The translations under genes and the position numbers were made by a program. From an uncultured Alistipes sp. (GTDB lineage: Bacteria; Bacteroidota; Bacteroidia; Bacteroidales; Rikenellaceae), in assembly GCA_949288735.1 (NCBI GenBank), contig CASELE010000016.1:1-37315 (forward strand): DNA of 37,315 bases, written 5' to 3'. Positions 1-7,775 of this stretch are shown piece after piece (positions within the stretch are counted from its first letter, which is position 1; each line of letters starts with the position of its first letter). The notes below the pieces were generated by a model. It saw only the letters and a list, made by a program, of their open reading frames with translations. It ran no database searches and was not told the origin of the DNA.

Positions 1-955
1 ACCCACGATAGATGCATGAGGACTCCGCGCGCCGCGCGCCGCGAATCGCCCGCCGCTGTGCGGCCAGACGGCCGTGCCAGCGGATGAAATCGCGCCAGGC
101 GCGCCACACCGAGACGAAGCTCTCGCGACGTCCCTGCAGCAGATAGGAGAAGGCGGCCGCGGCATCGAGCAGCGGCCGCAGCAGGGCCGCCGCGATGCGC
201 TGGCCCGCCGGGGCGCAGCGGAAGAGCATCGCCAGATTGTTGCGGTGGTTGTAGTAGATCTTGCGGGGCGAGTCGCACGAAAGCGTCCCTCCGCCGAGAT
301 GGTAAACACAACTCTGCGGCACGATGCGCACACGATAGCCCGCCAGCTGCATCCGCCAGCAAAGGTCTATCTCCTCCATGTGGGCGAAGAAGTCGGGGGC
401 GAAACCGCCCAGCTGCAGGAATACGTCGCGGCGGCAGCAGAAGGCTGCGCCGCTCACCCAGAAAAGGTCGCGCGCATCGTCGTACTGGCCCTCGTCGCGC
501 TCGAGATGCTGCAGGATACGACCCCGGCAGAAGGGGTATCCCAGCCAATCGATGTAGCCTCCCGCGGCTCCGGCGTATTCGAACGAAGAGGGATCGGTGC
601 AGGAGCGGAGTTTGGGGGCCGCGGCCGCCACGTCGGAGTGCTCCTTCATCTCGCGGAGTATCGGTTCGAGCCATCCGCGCGGTGTCTCCACATCGGAGTT
701 GAGCAACACGCAGAGCTCCGCATCGAGCAGCTCCAGCGCGCGGTTGTACCCCTCGGCGAATCCGTAGTTGCGGTCGAAACGGATCAGGCGCACCGCAGGA
801 AAGTTCCGTGCCACCCACGCGACCGAGCCGTCGGTCGACCCGTTGTCGGCCACCGTGACCCCCACCCCTTCGGGCGAGGCCGCCACGACGCCGGGCAGGA
901 ACCGCTGCAGGTGGCCGAGGCCGTTCCAGTTGAGTATGACAATCTCGGCCGTCAT
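1..955 (-). CDS. Family 2 glycosyltransferase (rhamnosyltransferase-like), partial at left edge
   Basis: The frame is open from the ATG to the window edge (about 318 codons), so the C-terminus is missing, though the family usually ends near this length. The N-terminus reads MTAEIVILNWNG, the nucleotide-sugar binding strand of GT-A family 2 enzymes. It is followed by VADNGSTDGS, a metal-binding LLNSDVE segment (the DxD equivalent) and, near residue 220, FFAHMEEIDLCWR, the acceptor/catalytic-base region typical of WbbL-like rhamnosyltransferases. The start overlaps the stop of the acyltransferase gene by 4 bp (ATGA), so the two are translationally coupled. It probably adds a sugar to a surface polysaccharide or LPS at the cytoplasmic face. 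The sugar cannot be read from sequence. Confidence 0.9.
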   Translation of the reverse strand, partial: MTAEIVILNWNGLGHLQRFLPGVVAASPEGVGVTVADNGSTDGSVAWVARNFPAVRLIRFDRNYGFAEGYNRALELLDAELCVLLNSDVETPRGWLEPILREMKEHSDVAAAAPKLRSCTDPSSFEYAGAAGGYIDWLGYPFCRGRILQHLERDEGQYDDARDLFWVSGAAFCCRRDVFLQLGGFAPDFFAHMEEIDLCWRMQLAGYRVRIVPQSCVYHLGGGTLSCDSPRKIYYNHRNNLAMLFRCAPAGQRIAAALLRPLLDAAAAFSYLLQGRRESFVSVWRAWRDFIRWHGRLAAQRRAIRGARRAESSCIYRG

Positions 956-1869
956 TCGTCGCGTCTGTACTTCCAGCGGCGGTGCGACCACATCCACAGC
1001 TCGGGCCGCTCGCGGATGAGAGCCTCGAGCCGCCGCACGTAACGCTCCGTGATTTCGTATTCGGCGACCTCCTCCCGGCCGTCGTAGATCTGTTCGAAAG
1101 TCATCTCATAGAGCCCGCACCGCACCCGGTCGATCCGGCCGAAGTAGACCGGCAGACCGCACTTGAGCGCAAGCCGCTCGCCGCCGTCGAAGAAGAGCGT
1201 ATCCCGATTGAGGAAACGGAACCAGTGGCTGTCGGGCCGTCGCGGAGGGTTCTGGTCGGCAATCAGCCCGATGACCATATTCTTGCCGCCGATGCCCCCT
1301 TCGCGGTGGCGCAGATAGAAGCGCAGACATTCGTGCATGGCGACCGTCTGTGTGTTGCGGTGGCTGCGAAGCCGCTGATAGAGCGCCTCGATGACCGGGC
1401 TGCGCAGCGGATGATAGACCGCCACGACTACCTGAGACGGATCCCACATTCCCCAGAAAGAGGCATACTCCCAGCAACCGTAGTGGGCCGTCATGGTTAT
1501 CCAGTCGCGACCGGCAGTCGCCGCGCTCTGGCCCGCCGCATCGGGGAAACGGATCAACCGCCGTGCCTGTTCGGGGGTGCGGACTCCCGCCAGGCTTACC
1601 GTATCGACGAAAATTTCGGAGAGCGTACGATAGAAGCGGCGCCTGATGCGTCGCAGTTCCCGACCGCTCTTCTCCGGGAAGGAGTTGCGCAGGTTCTCCT
1701 TCACCACCTTCACGCGGTAGCGCAGGCAATAGCAGAGAAGGAAAAAGACGATGTTTCCCACCACGTGATAGCGCACCAGGCGGGGCAGCACCGCAAAACC
1801 GCGGCAGAGCAGCCACAGCGTCTCCAGCTGCAACCGCTGAAGAGGGGCCATCCGCGTTGCTGCGCTCAT
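952..1869 (-). CDS. Lipid A biosynthesis acyltransferase family (LpxL/HtrB-like)
   Basis: This 305-residue protein fits the LpxL/HtrB family of inner-membrane acyltransferases, which add secondary acyl chains to lipid A precursors. The catalytic H-x4-E motif is at H129-E134 (HYGCWE). A hydrophobic N-terminal segment near residues 35-50 would anchor it, and the following basic region (KVVKENLRNSFPE) is typical of the family. Other family blocks are IADQNPPRR and the F-D-G-G-E-R stretch. A second in-frame ATG at codon 7 is an equally likely start. It lies 54 bp after rsmI and overlaps the glycosyltransferase, which suggests an envelope role. The acyl chain and exact acceptor are unknown. Confidence 0.88.
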   Translation of the reverse strand: MSAATRMAPLQRLQLETLWLLCRGFAVLPRLVRYHVVGNIVFFLLCYCLRYRVKVVKENLRNSFPEKSGRELRRIRRRFYRTLSEIFVDTVSLAGVRTPEQARRLIRFPDAAGQSAATAGRDWITMTAHYGCWEYASFWGMWDPSQVVVAVYHPLRSPVIEALYQRLRSHRNTQTVAMHECLRFYLRHREGGIGGKNMVIGLIADQNPPRRPDSHWFRFLNRDTLFFDGGERLALKCGLPVYFGRIDRVRCGLYEMTFEQIYDGREEVAEYEITERYVRRLEALIRERPELWMWSHRRWKYRRDE

Positions 1870-1923
1870 AGGCCGGCCTCCTTTCCGACCGGCGTCGGAC
1901 CTGCATGCCGCCGCACCGGACAG

Positions 1924-2649
1924 CTATGCCTCTTCATGTTCCTCTCCATCTTCGTCGGTTTTCTCGGCATCGTCGGCTCGGGAGCGGCCCGCCACGACCA
2001 GCACGAATTCGCCGCGGGGCTCCGTCGTGCGGAAGTGTTCGAGCACCTCGGCCAGCGTTCCGCGCACGGTCTCCTCAAACCGTTTGGTCAGTTCGCGCGA
2101 CACCGAAACGCGGCGCTCCGATCCGAAGAGTTCGGCCATCTGCGCAAGACACTTCACCACCCGGTAGGGCGACTCGTAGAAGACCATCGTACGCTCCTCG
2201 GCCGCCAGGGCTGCCAACCGCTTTGTCCGCCCCTTCTTCTGCGGCAGGAACCCCTCGAAGCAGAAACGGTCGCACGGGAATCCGCTCTGTACCAAAGCCG
2301 GGACAAAAGCCGTCGGCCCGGGCAGGGTCTCCACCTCGATGCCCCGCTCCACGCAGGTGCGCACCAGCAGGAATCCAGGATCGGATATACCGGGCGTACC
2401 GGCATCGGAGACGAGCGCCACACTGCGGCCCGCGGCGATCTCGTCGGCCACGGCCCCCACGGCGGCATGTTCGTTGAACTTGTGGTGCGCACGCATCGGT
2501 TTCTCGATACCCAGGTGGCGGAGCAGTACCGAGGTCGTACGCGTATCCTCGGCCAGGATCAGATCGGCCTCGCGCAACACCCGGATGGCGCGCAGCGTGA
2601 TATCCTCCAGGTTGCCAATGGGCGTCGGTACGATGATGAGTTTCGCCAT
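1924..2649 (-). CDS. rsmI: 16S rRNA (cytidine1402-2'-O)-methyltransferase RsmI
   Basis: RsmI uses SAM to 2'-O-methylate C1402 in the decoding centre of 16S rRNA. The 241-residue protein has the tetrapyrrole-methylase-like fold signature: VPTPIGNLEDIT at the N-terminus, then AEDTRTT, the SAM-binding loop VSDAGTPGISDPG, and LPGPTAFVPALV. The last ten residues are strongly acidic (EDGEEHEEA) and are not part of the catalytic domain. It starts 6 bp after the upstream 401-residue protein and is probably cotranscribed with it and with the downstream acyltransferase. Confidence 0.95.
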   Translation of the reverse strand: MAKLIIVPTPIGNLEDITLRAIRVLREADLILAEDTRTTSVLLRHLGIEKPMRAHHKFNEHAAVGAVADEIAAGRSVALVSDAGTPGISDPGFLLVRTCVERGIEVETLPGPTAFVPALVQSGFPCDRFCFEGFLPQKKGRTKRLAALAAEERTMVFYESPYRVVKCLAQMAELFGSERRVSVSRELTKRFEETVRGTLAEVLEHFRTTEPRGEFVLVVAGRSRADDAEKTDEDGEEHEEA

Positions 2650-2655
2650 GCGTCG

Positions 2656-3861
2656 TCAGGAATATTTGCGTTCGAGCAGCGCCATCAGCAACTTGGCCCC
2701 TTCGGACGAGGCGTTCCAGTCGAAATGTTCGGCAATGTAGACCAGACAGTCGTCGAGGCTCGCCATGTCGTTCAGAAGGGCAAGCGTCCGCTCGTAGGTT
2801 TCGGCATCGTCACCGAACAGATCGCGTATCAGAAGGAAACGGTCGTTGAGACCGAGAGCCTTGCGCAGATCCTCCACCGGTTCGTTGCGCACCAGTTCCG
2901 AAGCTACGTCGTGCTGCGGAGCCGCCAGCTCGTCGCCGAGCGTCCGCCCGCAGCGGAGGAGCGTCTCACCAAGCACCGTATTCCGGCCTCCCGCGGCGGC
3001 AGCGCTGCGGCCTGCATCCCCGCCGTTGCCGGAGTCCGGCCCGTCTGCGACCGGCGCTGCGGAGACAGCCGGCCCGTCCGCCGGAGTTACGGGAGCCGGA
3101 TCGACGGCCGACGGGCCGGGCTCCTCCGAAGGCTCCGGATGCCGGGCCTCAGCACGCAGGGCCGGACAAACCGCCTCCTTCGCCGCACGGCCGCATTCGG
3201 CCGGCATGTCATAGAGCGACATAAGAATCCGCTGCTTGTGGCGGTGCCGCCGCTGCTCTTCGGGGTCCTCCGGGCCGAAAAGGGACGGCACGGCCTCCCG
3301 GTGCGGCGTCTCCCGCTCCGCGCTTTTCCCGACAGCATGGACTGAACGGAACTGCGGTGCCTCCTCTTCCGGTTCGGATTCGACCTCCGGAAGCGGTTCA
3401 GTCGCGGGTTCGGGGTCCGGAAGAGGTTCGGGTTCGGACGGCGGGAGCGCCTCGGGCGCCGGTTCTGAAAGCGATACCGGCCCCTCGGACAGAAGAGGGT
3501 CGGACCCGGCATCCGAAAGATGCTCCGACGCGGATTCGGGTTCCGGTTCCGGGAAAGGTTCGGGTTCGGACGGCGGAGCGGTCTCCGCATCGTCCGACGA
3601 AGGCTCCTCTCCGGAGAGCGGAGCGGTCTCCTCCGCGGCACCCTGCTCCGAATCTTCGGCAGCAAAGAGTTCGTCCAGACTGATGCCGAGCGGTTCGGGT
3701 ACCGGGGCTGCGGCATCATCCCGCTGCAATTCGTCGTAGAGGTGCCGCAACGCCTCGAGCGCCAGATCGCGTTCGATGGCGGGAATCCTCCCTGCGGAGG
3801 TCCAGCCGTCGGCCCGCTCGGCGAGCCGGCGCAGGGTTGTACTGATATCTTGTAGATGCAT
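2656..3861 (-). CDS. Conserved Bacteroidales protein with acidic Pro/Glu linker, unknown function
   Basis: I do not recognise a function. The 401-residue protein has three parts. Residues 1-50 are helical (LRRLAERADGW, LALEALRHLYDELQ). Residues 50-300 are low-complexity and rich in Pro, Glu and Ser, with a unit of the type PPSEPEP[FL]P[ED]PEP at 96-108 repeated at 140-152. Residues 320-401 form a compact helical domain (LGLNDRFLLIRDLFG, YERTLALLN, CLVYIAEHFDW) that resembles the C-terminal domain of uncharacterised Bacteroidales proteins. No signal peptide or membrane segment is visible. It heads the operon with rsmI, the acyltransferase and the glycosyltransferase, and diverges from manA. 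Confidence 0.8.
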   Translation of the reverse strand: MHLQDISTTLRRLAERADGWTSAGRIPAIERDLALEALRHLYDELQRDDAAAPVPEPLGISLDELFAAEDSEQGAAEETAPLSGEEPSSDDAETAPPSEPEPFPEPEPESASEHLSDAGSDPLLSEGPVSLSEPAPEALPPSEPEPLPDPEPATEPLPEVESEPEEEAPQFRSVHAVGKSAERETPHREAVPSLFGPEDPEEQRRHRHKQRILMSLYDMPAECGRAAKEAVCPALRAEARHPEPSEEPGPSAVDPAPVTPADGPAVSAAPVADGPDSGNGGDAGRSAAAAGGRNTVLGETLLRCGRTLGDELAAPQHDVASELVRNEPVEDLRKALGLNDRFLLIRDLFGDDAETYERTLALLNDMASLDDCLVYIAEHFDWNASSEGAKLLMALLERKYS

Positions 3862-3881
3862 GACGCTTTCGCTTTAGCGCT

Positions 3882-3889
3882 CAAAGATA
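3882..3889 (-). promoter_or_regulatory. -7 box of the 401-residue protein operon
   Basis: TATCTTTG on the minus strand lies 20 bp before the ATG. No TTG or TTTG sits 19-21 bp upstream in the orientation given, so only the -7 element is supported. Confidence 0.45.
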
Positions 3890-3939
3890 CGCAAAATTCG
3901 GAAACCGGCCGCGCCGCCGCACTGAAATCGAGCGGGCAC

Positions 3940-3969
3940 TTGCCGTTCCGGCGAATTTTGGTATCTTTG
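3940..3969 (+). promoter_or_regulatory. Bacteroidota-type promoter of manA
   Basis: TTG at 3940-3942, a 19-bp spacer and TATCTTTG at 3962-3969 match the primary sigma factor consensus of Bacteroidota. The manA ATG follows about 50 bp downstream. Confidence 0.7.
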
Positions 3970-4021
3970 TATTCCGGCCGCGACCCGACAAACGGAAACC
4001 AGCCCCGCGGTCCCCGAACAG

Positions 4022-4993
4022 ATGCAGCTTTATCGATTCGACCCCATACTGAAATCCACCCTTTGGGGCGGCAGCCGGATTGCCGCCTACAAAGGCCTCG
4101 AAAGCGACCGCAACGACATCGGCGAGAGCTGGGAACTCTCGGGTGTCGCAGGCAGCGAATCGGTCGTATCCGACGGCCCGTGCGCCGGGCTCACGCTATC
4201 CGAACTGATCGAGAGGAGAGGCGAGGGGCTCGTCGGACGCAGGGTCTACGAACGCTTCGGCACCGAATTCCCGCTCCTGGTCAAGTTCATCGACGCACGG
4301 CGCGACCTCTCCATCCAGGTCCATCCGAACGACGAGCTGGCGCGCCGGCGCCACAACGCCCGGGGCAAGACCGAGATGTGGTATGTCATCGATGCCGACG
4401 AGGGGGCCCGGCTCTATTCGGGTTTCGACCGGCCCGTCACGCCCGACCAGTACGAACGCAGCGTCGCCGACGAAAGCATCGCCTCGCTGCTCCGCTCGCA
4501 CGAGGTGCACCGCGGCGATCTCTTCTTTCTGCCGGCCGGCCGCGTGCACAGCATCGGGGCGGGAGTCTTCGTGGCCGAGATCCAGCAGACCTCCGACATC
4601 ACCTACCGCATCTACGACTTCGGACGGCTGGGGGCGGACGGCAAGCCGCGCGAACTGCACACCGAACTGGCCCGCGAAGCCATCGACTACACCGTTCTGC
4701 CCGACTACCGCACCCGCTACACGCCGACGGCCGACGGCGTGACCACGCTCATCGACTGCCCCTGCTTCACCACGTCGCTCTGTACGGCGGAGCGTCCGAT
4801 GCGCCGCGACATCGGCGCGTACGACTCATTCGTCGTGCTCGTCTGCCTCGACGGCGCGGGAGGCATATCGGCCGACGGCGGGACGCCGTATCCGCTCCGT
4901 GCCGGACAGACCCTGCTCGTCCCGGCCGAAGCGAAGGGACTCTACATCGAACCCGACCCGCACATCCGGCTGCTCACCGCACGCATCCGATAA
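4022..4993 (+). CDS. manA: Mannose-6-phosphate isomerase, class I
   Basis: This 323-residue zinc enzyme interconverts mannose-6-phosphate and fructose-6-phosphate, feeding GDP-sugar synthesis or mannose catabolism. Family features are the N-terminal LKSTLWGG, the metal ligands in QVHPND and in KTEMWYV, and the third cluster RVHSIGAGVFVAEIQQTSDITYRIYDF. The short length, without the extra helical domain of the E. coli enzyme, matches the compact form found in Bacteroidota and Bacillus. It stands alone behind its own promoter, 174 bp before crcB. Confidence 0.93.
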   Translation: MQLYRFDPILKSTLWGGSRIAAYKGLESDRNDIGESWELSGVAGSESVVSDGPCAGLTLSELIERRGEGLVGRRVYERFGTEFPLLVKFIDARRDLSIQVHPNDELARRRHNARGKTEMWYVIDADEGARLYSGFDRPVTPDQYERSVADESIASLLRSHEVHRGDLFFLPAGRVHSIGAGVFVAEIQQTSDITYRIYDFGRLGADGKPRELHTELAREAIDYTVLPDYRTRYTPTADGVTTLIDCPCFTTSLCTAERPMRRDIGAYDSFVVLVCLDGAGGISADGGTPYPLRAGQTLLVPAEAKGLYIEPDPHIRLLTARIR

Positions 4994-5131
4994 GACGGAG
5001 AGCGGTTCGGAGACACCCGAAGCGGGGTGACGGCGGCCGCATGAGTGCTTTTTTCGGAGAAATGTCCCATCCGCAACATTTTTTTCTGTAAAAAAGGCAA
5101 TTTCCGTTATAATTCGTAAGTGTTTTTTAGC

Positions 5132-5139
5132 TAATTTTG
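5132..5139 (+). promoter_or_regulatory. Probable -7 box of the crcB-ackA-ptb-buk transcript
   Basis: TAATTTTG lies in the AT-rich stretch 29 bp before the GTG start. The -33 element is not clear. Confidence 0.45.
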
Positions 5140-5167
5140 CGCAACTATTAAAGAGCCTTCGTCCACT

Positions 5168-5551
5168 GTGTTTCGGGAAATCCTCGTTGTCGGTGCCGGC
5201 GGTGCGGCCGGAAGCATGGTCCGCTACCTGCTTTCGGGTCGTCTGTTGACCGGTTGTACGCCCGGAGGTTTCCCGGTCGGGACCTTTGTCGTGAATGTCA
5301 CGGGAGCGTTCCTCATCGGCCTCTTCGCCGCATGGTTCGCCCCGTCGCCCGGGTTGCTGCGTCTCACGACAGCGGGGTTCTGCGGCGGGTTCACCACCTT
5401 CTCCGCCTTCACGGCCGAATCGGTGGAACTGCTGCACCGCGGGAACTGCCTCACGGCTGGGCTCTACATAGGTCTGAGTATCGTCGTCGGCATAGCCGGC
5501 ACGCTCCTCGGGCTGTGGCTCGGCGAAAGAGCGGGGCTCGGAAGATGTTGA
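5168..5551 (+). CDS. crcB: Fluoride channel CrcB/Fluc
   Basis: The 127-residue protein has four hydrophobic segments and the Fluc signatures GGAAGSMVRY near the N-terminus, TFVVNVTGAFLIG and GFCGGFTTFSAFTAE. Fluc proteins form dual-topology dimers that export fluoride across the inner membrane. The start is GTG; the next in-frame ATG lies inside the first helix, so GTG is preferred. I see no fluoride riboswitch in the 174 bp upstream. The ackA ATG follows 24 bp after the stop, so fluoride export and acetate kinase are probably cotranscribed. Confidence 0.92.
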   Translation: MFREILVVGAGGAAGSMVRYLLSGRLLTGCTPGGFPVGTFVVNVTGAFLIGLFAAWFAPSPGLLRLTTAGFCGGFTTFSAFTAESVELLHRGNCLTAGLYIGLSIVVGIAGTLLGLWLGERAGLGRC

Positions 5552-5575
5552 TTAACCAATAAAACTACACCGAAT

Positions 5576-6781
5576 ATGGTCATACTCGTACTCAACTGCG
5601 GCAGCTCGTCGATCAAATATCAGCTGATCGACCTCGAAGCCGGCAAAAGCGCACTGCTCGCCAAGGGTCTGGTCGAGCGCATCGGACTGGCCGAAGGCGA
5701 CCTCACGCACAAGCCTACGGGCAAGGAGCGCTTCGAACTCCACCGCCCCATCCCCGACCACACGACGGGCATCCGTCTCGTGCTGGAGGCCCTCACCGAC
5801 CCCGCACACGGCGTAATCGGCTCGCTCTCCGAGGTGAAGGCCGTCGGTCACCGCGTGGCACACGGCGGCGAATTCTTCGCCGAGAGCTGTATCGTCACCG
5901 AAGAGGTGAAGGAGAAGATCCGCACCCTCTTCGAAATCGCGCCGCTGCACAACCCCGCCAACCTCGAGGGTATCCTCTCGATCGAGAAGGTGCTTCCGGG
6001 CGTACCGCAGGTAGCCGTCTTCGACACGTCGTTCCATCAGACCATCCCGGCGGAGAACTACATGTATGCCCTCCCCTACGCATATTACGAGAAGTACCGC
6101 GTGCGCAAGTACGGTTTCCATGGCACGAGCCACCAGTACGTGGCACGGCGCGGCGCCGAGCTCGCGGGACTCGACTTCGGCCACTCGAAGATCGTCACCT
6201 GCCACGTCGGCAACGGCGCTTCGGTCACGGCCGTACTCGACGGCAAGTCGTTCGACACCTCGATGGGCTTCTCGCCCGTGGACGGTCTCATGATGGGTAC
6301 GCGTTGCGGCACGGTAGACCCGAGCGCCGTCACCTTCATCGCCGAGAAGGAGGGCATGAGCTACGAGGAGGTCAACGCCATGATGAACAAGAAATCGGGG
6401 CTGCTCGGCGTCAGCGAGCTCTCGAGCGACATGCGTGACATCGACGCGGCCTACCACGCCGGCGAGGCGAAGGCGATACTCGCCCGCGACATGTACGACA
6501 GCCGCGTGAAGAAGTTCATCGGCCAGTACGCCGCCGAGATGGGCGGTCTGGACCTCGTCGTCTTCACGGGCGGCGTGGGTGAAAACTCCGACGAGATGCG
6601 TGCGAATGTCTGCTCGGGTCTCGAATTCATGGGCGTAGAGTTCGACGAGGAGGCCAACCGCGGCGTGCGCGGCACGGACAAGATCCTCTCGAAGGCTTCG
6701 TCGCGCGTCAAGGTGGCCGTCATTGCCACGGACGAGGAGCTGATGATCGCCACCGACACCTACCGTCTGACCCACTGCTGA
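5576..6781 (+). CDS. ackA: Acetate kinase
   Basis: AckA makes ATP and acetate from acetyl phosphate and ADP. The 401-residue protein starts MVILVLNCGSSSIKYQLID, the ASKHA phosphate-binding loop with the family NCGSSS motif. It also has GHRVAHGG, the substrate loop FDTSFH, GFHGTSH and VFTGGVGENS. Length and motifs are normal. Ptb and Buk follow on the same strand, but no phosphate acetyltransferase (pta) is present in the window, so acetyl phosphate must come from an enzyme encoded elsewhere or from a promiscuous Ptb. Confidence 0.97.
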   Translation: MVILVLNCGSSSIKYQLIDLEAGKSALLAKGLVERIGLAEGDLTHKPTGKERFELHRPIPDHTTGIRLVLEALTDPAHGVIGSLSEVKAVGHRVAHGGEFFAESCIVTEEVKEKIRTLFEIAPLHNPANLEGILSIEKVLPGVPQVAVFDTSFHQTIPAENYMYALPYAYYEKYRVRKYGFHGTSHQYVARRGAELAGLDFGHSKIVTCHVGNGASVTAVLDGKSFDTSMGFSPVDGLMMGTRCGTVDPSAVTFIAEKEGMSYEEVNAMMNKKSGLLGVSELSSDMRDIDAAYHAGEAKAILARDMYDSRVKKFIGQYAAEMGGLDLVVFTGGVGENSDEMRANVCSGLEFMGVEFDEEANRGVRGTDKILSKASSRVKVAVIATDEELMIATDTYRLTHC

Positions 6782-6843
6782 CAAGGGACGGGAGACGACA
6801 TACCGACAACGAATCTCACAACAAACAAATATCCATTACTGCT

Positions 6844-7749
6844 ATGATCCAACATCTCAGCGAAATCGTAACCGAAGCCCGCAAGAAGGGCAAGAAGCGT
6901 CTGGCCGTCGCCTACGGTCAGGATTCGCACACGCTCGAGGCCGTATACGAGGCCTACAAGGAGGGGCTGGTCGAGCCCACGCTCTTCGGTGAGCGCGCCG
7001 TCATCGAGAAGGTTTGCGCCGAAAACAATATCGACATCGCCGCCTTCAACATCGTCGAGGAGAAGAGCGACGTGAAGTGCGTACAGCAGGCCGTGGCCGC
7101 CGTCGTGGCCGGCAACGCCGACGTGCTGATGAAGGGCCTCGTATCGACCGACAAGTACATGCGCGGCATCCTCAACAAGGAGGCCGGACTCTTCCCGCCG
7201 AAGGGCGTGCTGAGCCACGTATCGGTCGTGGAGATGCCCGCCTACCACAAGCTGCTCGTCATCTCGGACGTAGCGGTGATTCCGCTGCCCGACTTCAAGC
7301 AGAAGACCGTACAGATCGGCTATCTGGCCCGCACGGCCAACCTGCTGGGTATCGAGAAGCCGAAGATCGCCTGCATCGCCCCCTCGGAGCAGCTGCTCCC
7401 GAGCGTGATCTCCTCGACCGAGAGCGCCATTCTGGCCAAGATGGGCGACCGCGGCCAGCTGGGCAACATCACCATCGACGGTCCTCTCTCGATCGACGTG
7501 GCCCTCTACAAGGAGGTTGCCGAGCACAAGAAGGTGAAGGGCTCTAGCGTGGCGGGCGATCCGGACTGCCTGCTCTTCCCCAACATCGAGTCGGGCAACG
7601 TCTTCTTCAAGGCGGCGACCCATATCGGCGGCGGCGAAATCGCAGCCATGGTCATGGGTACGAAGGTCCCCTGCGTGCTCACCTCGCGCGGCGACACGAG
7701 CAAGACCAAACTCTACTCGATCGCTCTGGCCTGCCTGGCTGCGAAATAA
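6844..7749 (+). CDS. ptb: Phosphate butyryltransferase
   Basis: Ptb converts butyryl-CoA or branched acyl-CoA plus phosphate into acyl phosphate and CoA. The 301-residue length and the blocks AGNADVLMKGLVSTDKYMRG, GVLSHVSVVEMP and GPLSIDVAL belong to the Pta/Ptb fold, with the short Ptb-type length rather than the 330 residues or more of Pta. It lies 62 bp after ackA and 26 bp before buk, the usual ptb-buk pairing. Alistipes-like organisms ferment amino acids, so isobutyryl- or isovaleryl-CoA are plausible substrates; this is an inference. Confidence 0.92.
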   Translation: MIQHLSEIVTEARKKGKKRLAVAYGQDSHTLEAVYEAYKEGLVEPTLFGERAVIEKVCAENNIDIAAFNIVEEKSDVKCVQQAVAAVVAGNADVLMKGLVSTDKYMRGILNKEAGLFPPKGVLSHVSVVEMPAYHKLLVISDVAVIPLPDFKQKTVQIGYLARTANLLGIEKPKIACIAPSEQLLPSVISSTESAILAKMGDRGQLGNITIDGPLSIDVALYKEVAEHKKVKGSSVAGDPDCLLFPNIESGNVFFKAATHIGGGEIAAMVMGTKVPCVLTSRGDTSKTKLYSIALACLAAK

Positions 7750-7775
7750 ACCACAAAACCGACAATAATTATATA

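Noticed and set aside
74..1042. 322-codon plus-strand frame at the left edge
   Set aside because: Antisense to the glycosyltransferase, which has clear family motifs.
982..3345. 787-codon open frame on the plus strand
   Set aside because: Antisense to the acyltransferase, rsmI and the 401-residue protein, all recognised families or codon-consistent genes; it is Arg/His-rich, low-complexity and GC-driven.
4994..5167. Possible fluoride riboswitch before crcB
   Set aside because: I could not find the conserved pseudoknot core of the crcB motif; only a -7 box and T-runs are seen.
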